A DNA stretch of 64,000 nt, from positions 4,108,341 through 4,172,340 of the forward strand of contig JASKMD010000030.1 in assembly GCA_030144725.1 (NCBI GenBank), in the 5' to 3' direction. This document shows positions 47,009 through 57,299 of this stretch, piece by piece. Position numbers and translations under genes: made by a program. A model generated the notes under the pieces. That model searched no databases and was not told the DNA's origin. It saw nothing but the letters and a program-made list of their open reading frames with translations. Every line of letters starts with the position of its first letter. Within the stretch, counting starts at the first letter, position 1. This stretch comes from Haematococcus lacustris (taxonomy: Eukaryota > Chlorophyta > Chlorophyceae > Chlamydomonadales > Haematococcaceae).

Positions 47009-48731
47009 TCAGTACACCTCCACATGCCACTGGTTGTTGTGCTTCAGCCCCTCCAGCCAGGCCTCATAGGGGATGTTCTTGCTCTTGGCCACACGCTCAA
47101 GCATCTCTGTGATGCCGGGCATCATGCCCTTCAGCCCGCAGAAGTACATGTGAGCGCCCTGCAGGCAAAGGCCAGGTCACAGTCTCAGCAGCACTCAGTA
47201 GCAGGACACATCCAGCCACACTCACAGCCATACAGTCCCTGTTGTGACCACTGCGGCTATGTCAAGGAGCTGACTAGTCTTCGTCCAGCCATGTCAGACC
47301 GTATAGCAGCATACAATACACAACGGCATGCAGCAGACTGCGTACTCACTTCATTCAGCAGCCCAAAGATCTCATCAGCATACTCCTCCATCTTGTCCTG
47401 GATATACATCTTGCCGCCCCGGCGGTTGTTCTGCTCGCGGGAAAGTGCGTAGTCCAGACGGAACTGATCAGGGTAAGCAGCCTGCGGTAGAGCAAACACC
47501 ACGCACACACCCAGTGACACCCGCCAGCACCTGCATGGATGGTGGGCGGAGGAGGGCAAGAGGCATGCTGTGGTGTGGACTCGTAGCGCGCACACATTGC
47601 AAGGGCATGGCCTGTCAGCATGTGATATGACCCATGTCCTCATCTCTGCCGCTTGCCTTGATGGCTGACAGCTCATCATCATACAGCTTGCTGTCTGAGT
47701 TGGCCACGCCCATGAACAGCCAGAACAGGCCGGTGAACTTGTAGTTGGGCACGTCCTCGTAGAAGATGCGGCGCCAAAAAGAGCGGAAGGGTGCGATGCC
47801 AGTGCCGGTGGCCACCATGATCAGCGCCTTGTCCGGCGCCGGCAGCAGCAGCACCTTGCCGGCAGGGCCTGCGCAACAAGCGCGACAGCAGCGCGCTCGC
47901 TAGCGAACCAGGCAGGCCGCGGCCGGCTGGGCGGGCTGCGCTGCGCACCGGTGAGGTTGATTTCCTGGCCGGGCTGGGCGTCAGCCAGGAAGTTTGAGCA
48001 GATGCCCTTCTTGGCGGGGTCCTCCTTGCCCGTCTCAGGGTCCGTGTACAGCGCACGGCGCACGCACAGGGATGTGGTCTGACCGTCAAAGGCATCGCCA
48101 TAGCGCGAGGACGCGATGGAGTAGAGACGGACGCCGTGGGGCACCTCCTTGCCCTTGCTGTTCACCTTGGTGCCCTGCGAACGACACAACCGTCACACGC
48201 TGAGGAGGGTGCAGCCAAAGGTGGCAGCTCAAGCCCGGCTGCTGCGCGCCATCTGTGAACCCACAGGAGGGATGACGCCGTAGGACTGGCCCTCCCAGAA
48301 GGGGACCTTGCCCTGGTGCTCCAAGATGATGTGGTACGTCTCGCCGGTGGCCTTGGGACCAACAATCTTCTCGACGGACTTGACCTTTGCCTTGAAGGGA
48401 GCCTTGTTGCTGTAGGTGTTCAGCGGCATCTCACCCTTCTCCAGCTCGAGAGGGACAGGCGACTTCGCAAGAGTCGAGGTGGCCTGGGCTCCCACGCTGA
48501 CTGAGCGGCGCCCAGCAACGCGGGCTGCAGCCTGCAAATGCCAATGCGGCGAGGATTGCAGAGTGAAGATGGGCTTGCGATGTAGTCGCTGGATAAGGCG
48601 CTCGGCAGCTCACCGGGCGCTGGGCAGCATTGAGCTTCATGGTCTGCGATGCAAGGGGATCAAGCCACACCCCAGCTGATTTCATAGCCTCCAGCGCGTG
48701 AGAACCATCTACTGTAGCTCACCTGCTGCAT
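47009..48731 (-). CDS. FNR1: Ferredoxin-NADP+ reductase, chloroplast, copy B
   Basis: Exons in transcription order: 48723-48731, 48614-48643, 48265-48531, 47949-48174, 47657-47868, 47350-47481, 47009-47158. All seven have the same lengths and phases as copy A, including the GC-AG intron after 47657. The predicted protein appears identical to copy A: the differences I see in exons are silent (for example CAA to CAG in codon 3), and the stop is TGA instead of TAA. Introns differ at only a few positions. Motifs [28 protein letters not shown] and WHVEVY are intact, so both copies should make functional enzyme. Confidence 0.96.
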
Positions 48732-49252
48732 TCCGAACGGCCTGTTAGGAAACGAGCGGGCTGGCAAGCAAGAACAGGGCTGGGGTTCGGACACAGAAAA
48801 GGAGGTCGTGGCAACCGCTAACTCCCACCGTAGCTGCATGGGTGGGCGGGCTTGGGTGAGATCGGATACATCAACACCTCTACATAGCTTCATTGGCAGC
48901 TTACGAGCTTATGGCTTATTGCTATGCAACTTATATGTGGAGGAAGCCCGAGAAAGGATGTGAGAAACGGCAATCATGGAAAGAGTGGCACATCGGCTTC
49001 AATACAGCAGAGCTCCAGTGGTAGCTGGCATCACAACAGCACGAAGCACTAGTTAGTAACACAGGAGCAACGTGCCGAGGTGAGGCAGGAAGATCCTCAT
49101 CTATCATGCTTCGGCGACATTCAATAGGACGAATCGTTCGACTTCAAGTGTTACTGACCTTAAGGCTGGCACGATCGCAGCCGTGTATGCCAGTCCCTGT
49201 TTGGTAGCGCCCCGAGCACCTGCGGCTGCGCTTTTCGCTCCCACACCGCAGC

Positions 49253-49334
49253 TCACCAACGCTGGTCAGCCATGTACTGCTTGTAGTAGGCCTCACATAC
49301 ACCATACACCACCGGAACGCAGAAGAGGGCCATG
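49253..49334 (-). CDS. Small membrane-type ORF upstream of FNR copy B (partial)
   Basis: Same frame as 39978-40058 (MALFCVPVVYGVCEAYYKQ), preserved in the second duplicate. Flanking bases differ slightly. Function unknown; low confidence that it is a gene. Confidence 0.3.
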
Positions 49335-49618
49335 ATGCAACCACAGCATAGCTGCTCAATAGCTCCAGGGAGCCATAGCTGCAGCATGGGACACAGGGCT
49401 GGTCCTGGCAGCTGACAGGTTCTGTGCTCCCCACAAATACCAGCAAGGGCTACCCTTACTGCACAACCCTCGTGCACGCTGCTCCCGCCCCCCCCGACTC
49501 CATCACCAGAAACTGGGCTCACTGACTATACACCTTAACATGACTGCCTTCACATGTGTCTTGATGACGTTCTATCCCACCATGTCAAGCACCCTGTGGG
49601 GCTCACCACAGCATACCT

Positions 49619-50523
49619 ACCCCTTGTCCCAGCCACCACCATCACCACCACCACACAGACCCCATGCCAGCTGCCACATGCTGCTGCATGCAGATGGCAT
49701 GATGCTCATGCCTGGCGGTGGTGTGCACAGCACCTTCCTCATCATCCAGCAGGCTGTGTGTGCCAGCGCAAAGAAGAAGGCGTATGACCAATACACTAGG
49801 GTTGGTGTTCTGTCTATGTTGGGTAGACTATCCACACACGGTGGCTGGGCGCCTTAGACCTACACTGTAGCCTGACCCATGTGACAAGGCTATAGTCTAG
49901 AGACGCGCTGATGGAGGGTGGCTAATCAATGTGTAGCTGACTGACACAGACACGCGCTGATTTCATTTGACAACAGGCCAGAGGTGGCCTGGCATACGCT
50001 GCTGCGCCACAAGCTGCTGCTGGTGCTCCTGTTGAGCCTTGCATGGTCGGTCTTGCAGCCACTTGGAGCCCAGCCTTGGGTACTCCCTGCCCTTGGATGG
50101 CAGTGATGACTAGCCTGGCCACCAGCACAGCTCCAGCGGGCGCAGCTTAATTCCCACCATGTGTTGCATGTTAAATGCTTGCATCAAAGTCTCTGTCTAC
50201 CCACCTGCCTGGATGTTGTCCTGGGAGGGTGTGCTTGGCAGCCTTGATGCCCACGTTGCTTATGGGTAAGGCCGAGCAGCCGTACCAGGTTGACATTTGT
50301 GACGGTTGTTGACCATTACTGAAAAGTGATCCAGCATGAGTGATGCAGTCTATGCAGTAACATCAGCAGCACTATGACTGTGCATATGCTTATCCAGCTG
50401 TACAGCAGGCGACATACAATCATCATCACTACCTGAACGGCAAACCTGACACGTAGCATGTTGCTGCTTTACAAGTGTGGTTGGTTATGCCAGTGTCAAT
50501 ATGTCAGTGTCAAAATATAAGTG
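49619..50523. other. Unassigned DNA with a diverged dispersed repeat
   Basis: The part 49800-50125 resembles 62735-62965 (shared words: cctacactgtagcc, aagctgctgctg, tgggtactccctgc). It precedes the second Fanzor-like copy there, so it may belong to the same mobile unit. Open frames here are short. No firm gene. Confidence 0.45.
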
Positions 50524-51859
50524 GGTCACCCCGGCCATTGGTCCCGCCAATCCGTGACAGGCCTGCGCATCGCACCACGCGCTAGTGAAGGGTAGCTGAG
50601 GCTATCGCGGTAAGTCACGCGCGCCGAAACTCGCGTTTTGGACTGAAGCCTTGTCCCAGATCACCGCCCGCCACAAGGTCTAAACTTGAGATAGCGCAAA
50701 CAAGCAGCGACCCACGTTTAAGAGCAGGGTGGTGAGGCGCTCCGTGGCGTCCGTAGCAAAGTTCGCACTACGGCAGCCTCGCAGTACGGCGCAGTTGGCC
50801 ATCGCAGTGCGCCATGCTACCGGGCCGTTTCATTACATTACGAGACTGAGTCACGCCACGCTTTGCTCAAGTCGGTGCAAGTCGGGTGCATGGCCCTGTT
50901 GACTCTTTCGGCTCTATTGGCTCACTTCCTCTATTGGCTCAGTTTATCTACCGGCTCAGTTTGTGCTATACTGGCTCAGTTGCTGCTGCTGGATTTAAGC
51001 GAAGGTGCTTGGCCATACATGTCATCTACCTTACATGTCACAATGGAGGTTCCCGCCACTGCCACTGCCGCTGCTTACCACCTTGGCACGTATCGCTGTC
51101 GTCTGTGCCAGGCCAGCGCGGCGTCGGGGTCCAGGATGGCCAATCGCAGCTTTCGGCTTAAAATTCGCGCAGAGTGCGAGAAATGCAGCGATGTGGGCGC
51201 CTAGCGACTACGCAGGGTCAAACCTGTCGGGGATACCCCGAGGACGTCGCCAATCGCCCCCTGTGATGAGCTCGGCCCATGCCACATTCACCCTCTGTCA
51301 CATGTTGTCATTGTATGTACCACACAAGGTGATGGAGCATGTCTTGGACCGCATCCCGGAATATAGACCCGCCCAGCTATCAGTGAAATGTGGAAGGACG
51401 TGGAAGGGACCACTGACCGAAAAGTTGGAGGACTTGAACGAAGCCCCAAAGTGATGGGGTCAAGGCTTCAGCAGAGTGCACGGTAGTGAAACAAAGTCCA
51501 CGCACGGTGCTGCTGACACCTCATTGAGATGCTCTGCTTGCTTGGAGGCAGGGTTAGCCAGGTCTTGGGCCAGGTGTCAGGAAGGGCCCGGGCCATGAGG
51601 GGTCCCGACCCAACCCAGGGAATCTTGCGCTTCGACCTGCGACCCACGTACGGTCGCACCCCGTTGAGCCCCAGGTTGCAGCGAGCGACCATGTTCACAG
51701 TCCGCGGGAATGGCGGGCGGAGTGATCTGGGAGGCTTCAGTCCAAAACGCGAGTTTCAGCGCGCGTGACTTACCGCGATAGCCTCAGCTACCCTTCACTA
51801 GCGCGTGGTGCGATGCGCAGGCCTGTCACGGATTGGCGGGACCAATGGCCGGGGTGACC
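50524..51859. mobile_element. 1.3-kb element with 127-bp terminal inverted repeats
   Basis: 50524-50650 and 51733-51859 are inverted repeats that differ at one position in my reading; weaker homology continues about 25 bp inward. Ends read ggtcaccccggccattggtc. No target-site duplication is visible in the flanks. The interior has a plus-strand frame (51005-51454) with FTLCHMLSLYVPHKVMEHVL and KCGRTWKGPLTEKLEDLNE, possibly a transposase remnant. The class is uncertain (MULE- or foldback-like). Confidence 0.85.
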
Positions 51860-52146
51860 AGAAGGACATCACGGCATGTCGCCGTTAAAGTGCTGGGGCG
51901 GGGTAGGGAAGCTGCGAGGAATGTGCGGTTGCGGGGGCCGCGACTCACTTGTTCGACCACTTCTTCGTCACCTGATCGATGTGGTACTTCAGCGCGTCAA
52001 CGCAGCGAGTACAACGCAGCGTGTAGGTTGCACGGTCCTCTACAGGCTAGAGCTTGTGGACGGCGCTATCACGGCCTCGTCCAGGCTCCTTTGAAGGTTG
52101 AAGTGCGGACAGCACGCTTCACCACTCTAAGCCGGAGAGCGTGACA

Positions 52147-53579
52147 ATGCAAGCTGCACAACGTGTTTCTCTGCTGGCAACGCTGGTGCTGGTGCTAGCA
52201 GCTTGCGTGCACGCGCAATGTGAGTACCATGGGTTCGCATCAGGGCACTGCTTGAGGTGCATCTAAGAGTCCACCGCTGCCCGCACCGCCGGCGAACCCC
52301 AGCTCGTGTGCTCCCCGGCCCCTCTGCAACGCAGCCATCCACAAAACGGTGGCTGGTGCCAAAGTCGAGGCCGCGCGAGCCGTGCACAACGCCACTCTGG
52401 CTGCGATTGCCACAACGGTTCAAGCTCACCAGACCGCGGTCGCCACCAAGGTCGAAGCGCACCAGGCGCTGACAAAGGCTGTGAGAGCCGCATTCACGCC
52501 ATCGGCCAAACCCGTCGTGAGTCGCAACACGCACACACACACCAGATGCCACGCGCGTTCCCGGGAAGCAACTTAGCATGCGAGCTGAAACATCACCCCC
52601 TCCCCCTCCAACACCGCCACCATTCCAAAGCCCTGCTCGCGCTTAGAATATTAGGTGCCCGTCCACCCCATCTCCTGAGACTCTTGCGGTTAAACACGCT
52701 CCACCCGTGCCTTGCAGGCTGCCCCCGTCCCTGCTCCTACCCCCGTTGTTGTGCCTACCTCACCCACCACTCCAAAGCAGGTATGGCCTACCCTACACCT
52801 CGTCACAGTGTCAGTCAGTCAGCAGCCCCTGCCCACACAAGCCAGGCCGCTCCACCATAGCTCAACCCATAACGCCGGCCCTACAGCGCCATAACGCCGG
52901 CCCCACTGGTGGCACTGCGATAAAGTCGTTTTCCTGCGTTGATTTGCTGCATGTTGGCCTGCAGGGCCTTGCTGAAAGGAAGGCGCAAACGCTGGCGGAC
53001 TTGGCACAGGCAAGTGTGGCGAAGGCTGCAACACCCAGAATGCCTAGTACTTCTCCCAGCATGCCTAGTACTTCTCAACCCCACCCAAAGACAGCCAGGC
53101 TGTCGGCTCCTCCTCCACTGCAGTTGTTGCCACCGGGAGAGTACCTGCATCCCAAGTGGGCTGAGCATGGGATCAGTGTGCGGCACACCCACTGTGCACA
53201 GATGTGACGCCGTGGCAGCCCCCACCTTGGCAGTGCTTGACCCCACAGCTAGCATCACACAGACATCACTGATGCCAGCCACCTGCTCACCTTGACCTAG
53301 TGCCAGGATGCTCCCCGCCTGCCTCTGCTGCGCCTCCCACCTCATCATGTGGGCGGCCTAGATGCGTAGCGCACTCTGCCACCCGCACCGCAGTGCCTGC
53401 CCCTTGGGTTGCCGCCATCAGCCCAGCCCCCTGTGCCTCCCCCTCCCCCCCTCCCCACAATCATGCTCTTGACCACTCTCCGCACCCAGCCCTGCTTTCT
53501 GCCCCCTGCCCGCCCACACCTGCAGGCACACAGGGACGCTGTCAAACAGTTTGTGGCCAAACACCCTTGGGTGGGGTGA
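52147..53579 (+). CDS. Secreted protein, short paralogue of the proline-rich gene at 58.9 kb
   Basis: Exons: 52147-52219 (signal peptide, SLLATLVLVLAACVHAQ), 52268-52516, 52718-52780, 52965-53009, 53526-53579 (TGA). Exon 2 is an Ala-rich amphipathic stretch (AKVEAARAVHNATLAAI, KVEAHQALTKAVRAAF). Exon 3 is a short Pro/Val linker (APVPAPTPVVVPTSP, 21 codons). Exon 4 (GLAERKAQTLADLAQ) is followed by a GC donor. The last exon reads AHRDAVKQFVAKHPWVG. Exon order, phases and intron sequence match the 58.9-kb gene. The exon 1 to exon 2 junction is off by one base in both genes, so a mini-exon or different donor probably exists. The fourth intron contains a Fanzor-like scrap (53136-53170). Confidence 0.6.
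53136..53170 (+). pseudogene. Short Fanzor-like fragment in an intron
   Basis: The word gagtacctgcatcccaagtg with its flanks (EYLHPKWAE in translation) is identical in sense to the exon-1 end of the Fanzor-like copies at 5210 and 63595. The similarity stops on both sides, so it is a scrap rather than a copy. Confidence 0.5.
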
Positions 53580-55006
53580 ACTAGGTCTAGTTGAGGACAA
53601 GGCCAGGCCACCGCCGGTCACCTGGCCTGCTTGCTTGCCGGCCTCCCTGTCTGCCAATCAGCTTGTCCAACCTGACGGCACCAGGTTGCAGTTGTGCCAT
53701 ATGTCAAATGCCAAGCGGGTGGAGGGGCTAATCTGCACCGTTGTCTTCACACTGCCCTTGTCCTCCTCCTCGACATCTGCGCTGCTTGGGAAAGGAGTTT
53801 GGTACAAGCAGCTGCCACTGGACTGCGCAGACTTGCAGCGCCAAGGTGCCAGCTACCTAGGGTGGGCCAGTAGAGCCAGACTGAGCACCGCGGGCCATAG
53901 GGCAATGTGCAGCATAGTGTGGGGCAGGGGCTGCTGGCTCACGTGTAGAAGTGCCTTGGCTGCACCCTTGTAACGGTAGCACTACCAGGCTGGCAATTTG
54001 TGCCCGTGTGAATTGCCTGTGGGTCAGGTAGCTGCTGCAGGGGCTAGGATGGACGGGGAGTCGTAAGAAACCGTTGTGTGCTTTGCTACGAGCTCATCAT
54101 CATCCATTGTGAAGGGGAAAATGAGAGTTGCGTCTCTGCATGGCATTGTGTCTGGGCTGGGGTCAAGCAGGGCACTGCCGAGCTGGTACAACTTGTCGAT
54201 TAGGTGGGGTGAAGTGTGCCGGTCCGGCTGGCTGCATGCTGCTGGCAGTGCGTAACCTTGCTGGAAGTGCTGGAAGTGCTCCTGCATCCTGGAGGTGCGA
54301 GAGTGATGTGGTGGAAGATGAAGCCTTGAGTGGACCTGGGAAAGGGGAACATGTTCACTGAGCTCGCCAGATGGCTCGGGCTTCTTATGGGCACACGAGC
54401 ATCACTGACCATGGCAATGTGGCAACGGATGTGCAGGTTGAATTGGGACATGGTTGTTTAAGCCGTTATATGTGCGTTATTGCGCCTGAACAGGCGCTGC
54501 ATAATGGAGGCAGTGAATGCTCACCACTCCCAGCTCACAGTCGTAACTCACCACTATCACACGATCTACGAACATCATTGCTCATAAGAAGCGTGCGCCA
54601 CATGGCGGCTGCACCGAGTCATGGCTCCTGTGCCACCCCGGCCCACCCTGAAATGGGTAAGAAATGGGCATTGAGATGGGTAATGGCATTAGGGCGCGAC
54701 CGGCCTTGTTACCAAAACTTAAACAGCCGCCCGGAAGCCAATTTCTCATCAGGTTGTTACAATAGCGCCCTGGTTGGCATACCATACAAACAAGCATACA
54801 ATCATTGTGATTTCTTCCCTTCTGTCTTCTTGCCTGGTGGTCAACACATAGGTCACCTCATCACAGGTCACCTCATCGTAGGTCACCTGTACTGGTACAC
54901 AAAATGCAATGAAGCGCTAAACAAACATGAAACTAACAGGAAAACCAGGAAAAACCAGCTGAGGCTGTGTCCAAGCTCTGTTCGAGCAGCCGCTTTCGCC
55001 ACTGAC
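53580..55006. other. Intergenic stretch with a tandem-like repeat
   Basis: Probably holds the 3' end of the 52-kb gene and upstream sequence of the 55-kb gene. Segments 54850-54960 and 55115-55230 are similar to each other (ggtcacctgtactgg, gaagcgctaaacaaaca, aaccaggaaaaa). Open frames without motifs occur at 53551-53973 and 54371-55084; I do not call them. Confidence 0.45.
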
Positions 55007-55881
55007 ATGTCGCGGCACGCGGGCGCCGCCAAGGCCAAGGCCCCAGTCGATGCCAGACACGTGCATGTAAGACACTTTGGCTAGGATTGGCTAGGCAATA
55101 TGTAGCTGCTGATGTTGTCTATGACCTTCTAGGTCACCTGTACTGGATATTCAACACAAAATACAACGAAGCGCTAAACAAACATAAAACTACCAGGAAA
55201 ACCAGGAAAAAACCAGGAAAATCAGGACATCGAAGGCACATTAGCACCACAGTTAGCGAAGCGAGTTAGGAAAATGCAGCGAAACAGACAGCGTAGACGT
55301 AATCGCAACGCCCCGGACAATTAGGTTGACCGCCGCCAGCACAGGCTCAGCGGAACATGCAGGCCAACGGTGCAGCGCACTGGGCCCACAACCACAACAA
55401 CTCATGGCACGCAAAAAAGTGTAAGAGGCACACCTTAATGAGGGAGGTGGCCGCTGCGGGGTTAGAGGCGGGCGCGGTCGTGCCTTCCGAAGTGGTGGAG
55501 GCGCGGCTCCGCGACCAACTTGTGCTTTGGGTGGAGGCCTGCAGCAAGAGGGCGCTGCTCGCCAGCTTGCTGTTGGGCCTCATGGTGCGCGACTCCTTTA
55601 CACGCGTCACTGCACTTGCGGATGGCCAGGAGCTCTTAGAGGAAATCCCTGCTGAGGACGCGGACATTCCGGACTTTGCGGAGCGCAACCTGTACCTGCA
55701 GCTCGGCCGCGGTGTGCCTCCCCCCGGCTTGCAGTCTCGGCCCAGCGCTGCTGTGGTGGCTGTGCTGGCCGCGTACCCAACCCTCGGCGACGAGCTCGAC
55801 GTAATACCTCGCTATCCGCAAGACACCAACACCGTCGACGATGGGGACGAAGGGGATGTGTGTGCGATAGAGTGTGCATAG
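55007..55881 (+). CDS. Hypothetical two-exon protein, 198 residues
   Basis: Exon 55007-55066 (MSRHAGAAKAKAPVDARHVH, GTAAGA donor) joins in phase to 55345-55881, ending in TAG at 55879-55881. Exon 2 has strong coding character: a His/Asn-rich start (AHWAHNHNNSWHAKKC), an amphipathic helix (VVEARLRDQLVLWVEACSKRALLASLLLGL), then an acidic C-terminal half (EEIPAEDADIPDF, DDGDEGD). No signal peptide or known domain is seen. The intron contains one copy of the ggtcacctgtactgg repeat that also lies upstream. It could be a plain host gene or a repeat-borne ORF. Confidence 0.55.
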
Positions 55882-55950
55882 GGTAGGTTAGGGCTCTATC
55901 GACTCCTAGGGTTAGGGACCTGGGTTAGGGACCTAGGTTAGGGTCACACA
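55880..55950. repeat. Telomere-like ggttag motifs
   Basis: Five or so gttaggg units spaced by ctagg/gacct words directly after the stop of the 55-kb gene. Degenerate and short. Confidence 0.5.
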
Positions 55951-56365
55951 CCGGCTCCCTGACTCCTGTGGAGAAGTGTAGGGATACAGGACGGCCTGAC
56001 GGCACCTGCTTCTGCGCCGGGTTCGTGCCCGCCAGTATTTAGATACGGTCTATTTTGCCAGGATAGGGATACAGGTCAGGTGTCCCCAACATTCAAAAAA
56101 TGGCTGGAAATGATAGGAAACCGACCCCTGGTAATCAAAACGACGCCGCGTCTCAGCCACGTGGTTTCTATTTAGGTTTCGCACATCCCTGGATAGAGGA
56201 CTCTGTCAGCTATGCGGTGCAGCTTGTAACATTAAATACTGTGCACTGTGCTGAGTGCTATGGCGGCTCGAATCTTGACATTCAAATCCATGCCAGTTTT
56301 GGTCATGCGGGCCTCGCCGCGACCGACTGCCGCGACCGACGTGGCCCAGTAGCCTCTGCAAACAG

Positions 56366-57277
56366 TCAGGGACAGTCGCCGCAGTCAAAACAATGCACAT
56401 GGCACGCAAAACCGATGTAACGACGCCCCTCCACCCATGCTCGGAAGTATACAACGCTGGTGCATTGCTTGACCACTTCGTGAGTAGTACCTACTACCTG
56501 GCCACTCTGTGAGGCCACACAAGGTGTGTAGGCCATTGCTACGTTACCTTGCTCGACTTGTTGGGTCCGGTCCCTCCCGCCCGCCCTCCGCTTGCGTGTC
56601 GAGCTGGTGTCCAGCTCCGCCCTGACCCCCTGCTGCTCAGCTGGAGGGGTGGGCAGCCCAGGGGCAGCACCAGCACCAGCTGCCTGCTGCTGCCAGAGGG
56701 GTGCAGCAGGAGGGGGGGGCAGGTCAGAGGCGGCACCAGCACCAGCTGCCTGCTGCTGCCAGGGGGGTGCAGCAGGAGGGGGGGGCAGGTCAGAGGCGGC
56801 ACCAGCACCAGCTGCCTGCTGCTGCCAGGGGGGTGCAGCAGGAGGGGGGGGCAGGTCAGAGGCGGCACCAGCACCAGCTGCCTGCTGCTGCCAGGGGGGT
56901 GCAGCAGGAGGGGGGGGCAGGTCAGGGGCGGCACCAGCACCAGCTGCCTGCTGCTGCCAGGGGGGTGCAGCAGGAGGGGGGGGCAGGTCAGAGGCGGCAC
57001 CAGCACCAGCTGCCTGCTGCTGCCAGGGGGGTGCAGCAGGAGGGGGGGGCAGGTCAGAGGCGGCACCAGCACCAGCTGCCTGCTGCTGCCAGGGGGGTGC
57101 AGCAGGAGGGGGGGGCAGGTCAGAGGCGGCACCAGCACCAGCTGCCTGCTGCTGCCAGGGGGGTGCAGCAGGAGGGGGGGGCAGGTCAGGGGCGGCACCA
57201 GCACCGGCACCTGCTGCTACCCCCAGCTCATCGCCATGCAGGGCGGCTACTGTGTTGCAGATATGGGCCATGACCAT
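56366..57277 (-). CDS. Possible repeat protein with 22-residue units
   Basis: A continuous 303-codon frame spans the 66-bp array. Units read GAGAASDLPPPPAAPPWQQQ, with Ser/Pro variation; Ala and Gln alternate with Pro. After the array comes a basic, non-repetitive end (TRKRRAGGRDRTQQ, MAYTPCVAS, HVHCFDCGDC). Unit length is a multiple of three and no stop has arisen, which would fit selection, but the plus-strand frames are open too. No splice evidence. Could be a proline-rich scaffold or merely an open satellite. Confidence 0.3.
   Translation of the reverse strand: MVMAHICNTVAALHGDELGVAAGAGAGAAPDLPPPPAAPPWQQQAAGAGAASDLPPPPAAPPWQQQAAGAGAASDLPPPPAAPPWQQQAAGAGAASDLPPPPAAPPWQQQAAGAGAAPDLPPPPAAPPWQQQAAGAGAASDLPPPPAAPPWQQQAAGAGAASDLPPPPAAPPWQQQAAGAGAASDLPPPPAAPLWQQQAAGAGAAPGLPTPPAEQQGVRAELDTSSTRKRRAGGRDRTQQVEQGNVAMAYTPCVASQSGQVVGTTHEVVKQCTSVVYFRAWVEGRRYIGFACHVHCFDCGDCP
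56640..57215. repeat. 66-bp minisatellite, eight copies
   Basis: Eight near-identical 66-bp units plus a partial ninth. Variation is mostly at one position (cagaggc / caggggc). Confidence 0.95.
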
Positions 57278-57299
57278 GGGTTTGCGTCTTGCAATGACT

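Larger units (their letters stand above)
46263..49618. repeat. Segmental duplication, unit B (contains FNR copy B)
   Basis: Direct copy of 36990-40346, offset 9,275 bp across the gene. It carries a stretch of about 27 bp near 49575-49601 that is absent from unit A. Differences are scattered single bases. Confidence 0.95.
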
